Below are positions 22,253 through 22,601 of a stretch of 22,601 nt of DNA, one piece after another. Position numbers and translations under genes: made by a program. The notes beneath the pieces are model-generated. The model was given only the letters and a program-made list of their open reading frames with translations. It had not been told where the DNA came from and did no database searches. How positions within the stretch are numbered: the stretch's first letter is position 1; every line of letters begins with the position of its first letter. Origin of the DNA: Methanomassiliicoccales archaeon (lineage in GTDB: Archaea; Thermoplasmatota; Thermoplasmata; Methanomassiliicoccales; JACIVX01); the NCBI GenBank assembly GCA_028679985.1, contig JAJRAH010000077.1:1-22601 (forward strand). The letters are read 5' to 3'.

Positions 22253-22601
22253 ATGGCCAATATAAACTGCCCTAAATGCGGTGCTAGGGTCGAGTTCGAT
22301 GCCGGCACCAAGTTCACGAAGTGTTCGCACTGCGGGACGGACATATACATCGACAAGTCCGGAGCAGGATTCTATTACATCATTCCCTTCAGTGTGAAGG
22401 AGAACGATGCGGTCGGAATCTTCAGACGCTGGGCTGCCGGGTCCACGAAAGCAAAGGACCTGGACAAGCTCGCTCAGGTAGGGGTTTCGAAGAAGGAGTA
22501 TTTTCCTGTCTATATGTTCAGGAGGGAGGTTGACGGGAAGGACGAGGTCCGTGTCGAGCCGGCAGGATCCACGACTCTTCCCGGATTGCACAGCCTTAAG
22601 A
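22253..22601 (+). CDS. Zinc-ribbon protein, 3'-truncated by the window end
   Basis: The frame runs from ATG 22253 to the end of the window (116 codons visible). It starts with a zinc ribbon, CPKCG at 6-10 and CSHCG at 24-28, then a region beginning FYYIIPFSVKENDAVGIFRR that contains EYFPVYMFRREVDGKD and EPAGSTTLPGLH. This is the pattern of proteins encoded beside COG4260-type SPFH genes, which usually go on to membrane segments; that part is not visible. It lies 53 nt after the SPFH stop, with GGAGG at 22236-22240. Role in the same complex is inferred. Confidence 0.85.
   Translation, partial: MANINCPKCGARVEFDAGTKFTKCSHCGTDIYIDKSGAGFYYIIPFSVKENDAVGIFRRWAAGSTKAKDLDKLAQVGVSKKEYFPVYMFRREVDGKDEVRVEPAGSTTLPGLHSLK

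Noticed and set aside
1..22601. CRISPR array, tRNA or rRNA genes, insertion sequences
   Set aside because: No regularly spaced repeats, no T-loop plus anticodon-arm pattern, and no transposase or terminal inverted repeats were found.

Overview
The window looks like a chromosomal segment of an archaeon. Supporting signs are an archaeal-type methionine adenosyltransferase, TATA-box promoters (some placed so close to the start codon that the mRNA would be leaderless), archaeal small families (DUF5654, DUF4443-like), an Archaeoglobus-type IscS and a fused two-domain EcfA. Gene content (corrinoid/UroD-type methyltransferase, COG4260-type SPFH protein, FMN glutamate-synthase-like protein) would suit a Thermoplasmata-like euryarchaeon, but that lineage is inference. 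No rRNA, tRNA, CRISPR array, transposase or integrase was found. The content is metabolic and transport genes, not a mobile island.

Layout. 1-360: 3' end of a UroD/methylcobamide-methyltransferase-like gene, stop-to-stop with a convergent HTH-CBS regulator (361-924). The regulator is divergent from methionine adenosyltransferase (1093-2289), which is followed 3 nt later by a winged-helix DUF4443-like gene (2293-2877). 3054-8321: a tight five-gene operon with its own TATA box and a palindrome at the expected transcription start. It encodes a membrane-anchored DUF4430 plus eight-repeat PQQ-like propeller, a DUF4430 lipoprotein, EcfT, a fused EcfA-EcfA, and an S component with a CbrT-like motif. 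I read it as a candidate cobalamin/corrinoid uptake machine with two cell-surface binding proteins. 8381-9121 (minus): a two-TM protein whose only plausible start is ACG.

9255-13593 (minus): a sulfur-trafficking and Fe-S operon in the order tusA-like, dsrE-like, iscS, iscU, then a DUF255/YyaL thioredoxin-domain protein. The IscS carries Asp at the PLP-lysine position, as in Archaeoglobus fulgidus IscS, and Ala where a PLP-contacting Gln is usual, so it is probably not a normal cysteine desulfurase. The TusA and DsrE neighbours are candidate alternative sulfur donors.

13819-14334 nitroreductase; 14335-14746 essentially non-coding; 14747-16495 FMN glutamate-synthase-like protein with an N-terminal four-Cys motif; 16751-17584 solitary SPPY-type DNA methyltransferase; 17716-17958 small DUF5654 membrane protein; 18164-19117 UbiA-family prenyltransferase, overlapping tail-to-tail with a radical SAM gene (19074-20006), which shares a symmetric TATA box with a divergent VOC/glyoxalase-fold gene (20070-20408). 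From 20541 to the window end: a coiled-coil protein, an SPFH protein with three C-terminal zinc ribbons, and a partial zinc-ribbon protein. These form a likely membrane-associated complex.

The left half has a common theme: methyl/corrinoid transfer, SAM synthesis with a possible adenosyl-ligand-sensing regulator, and probable corrinoid import.
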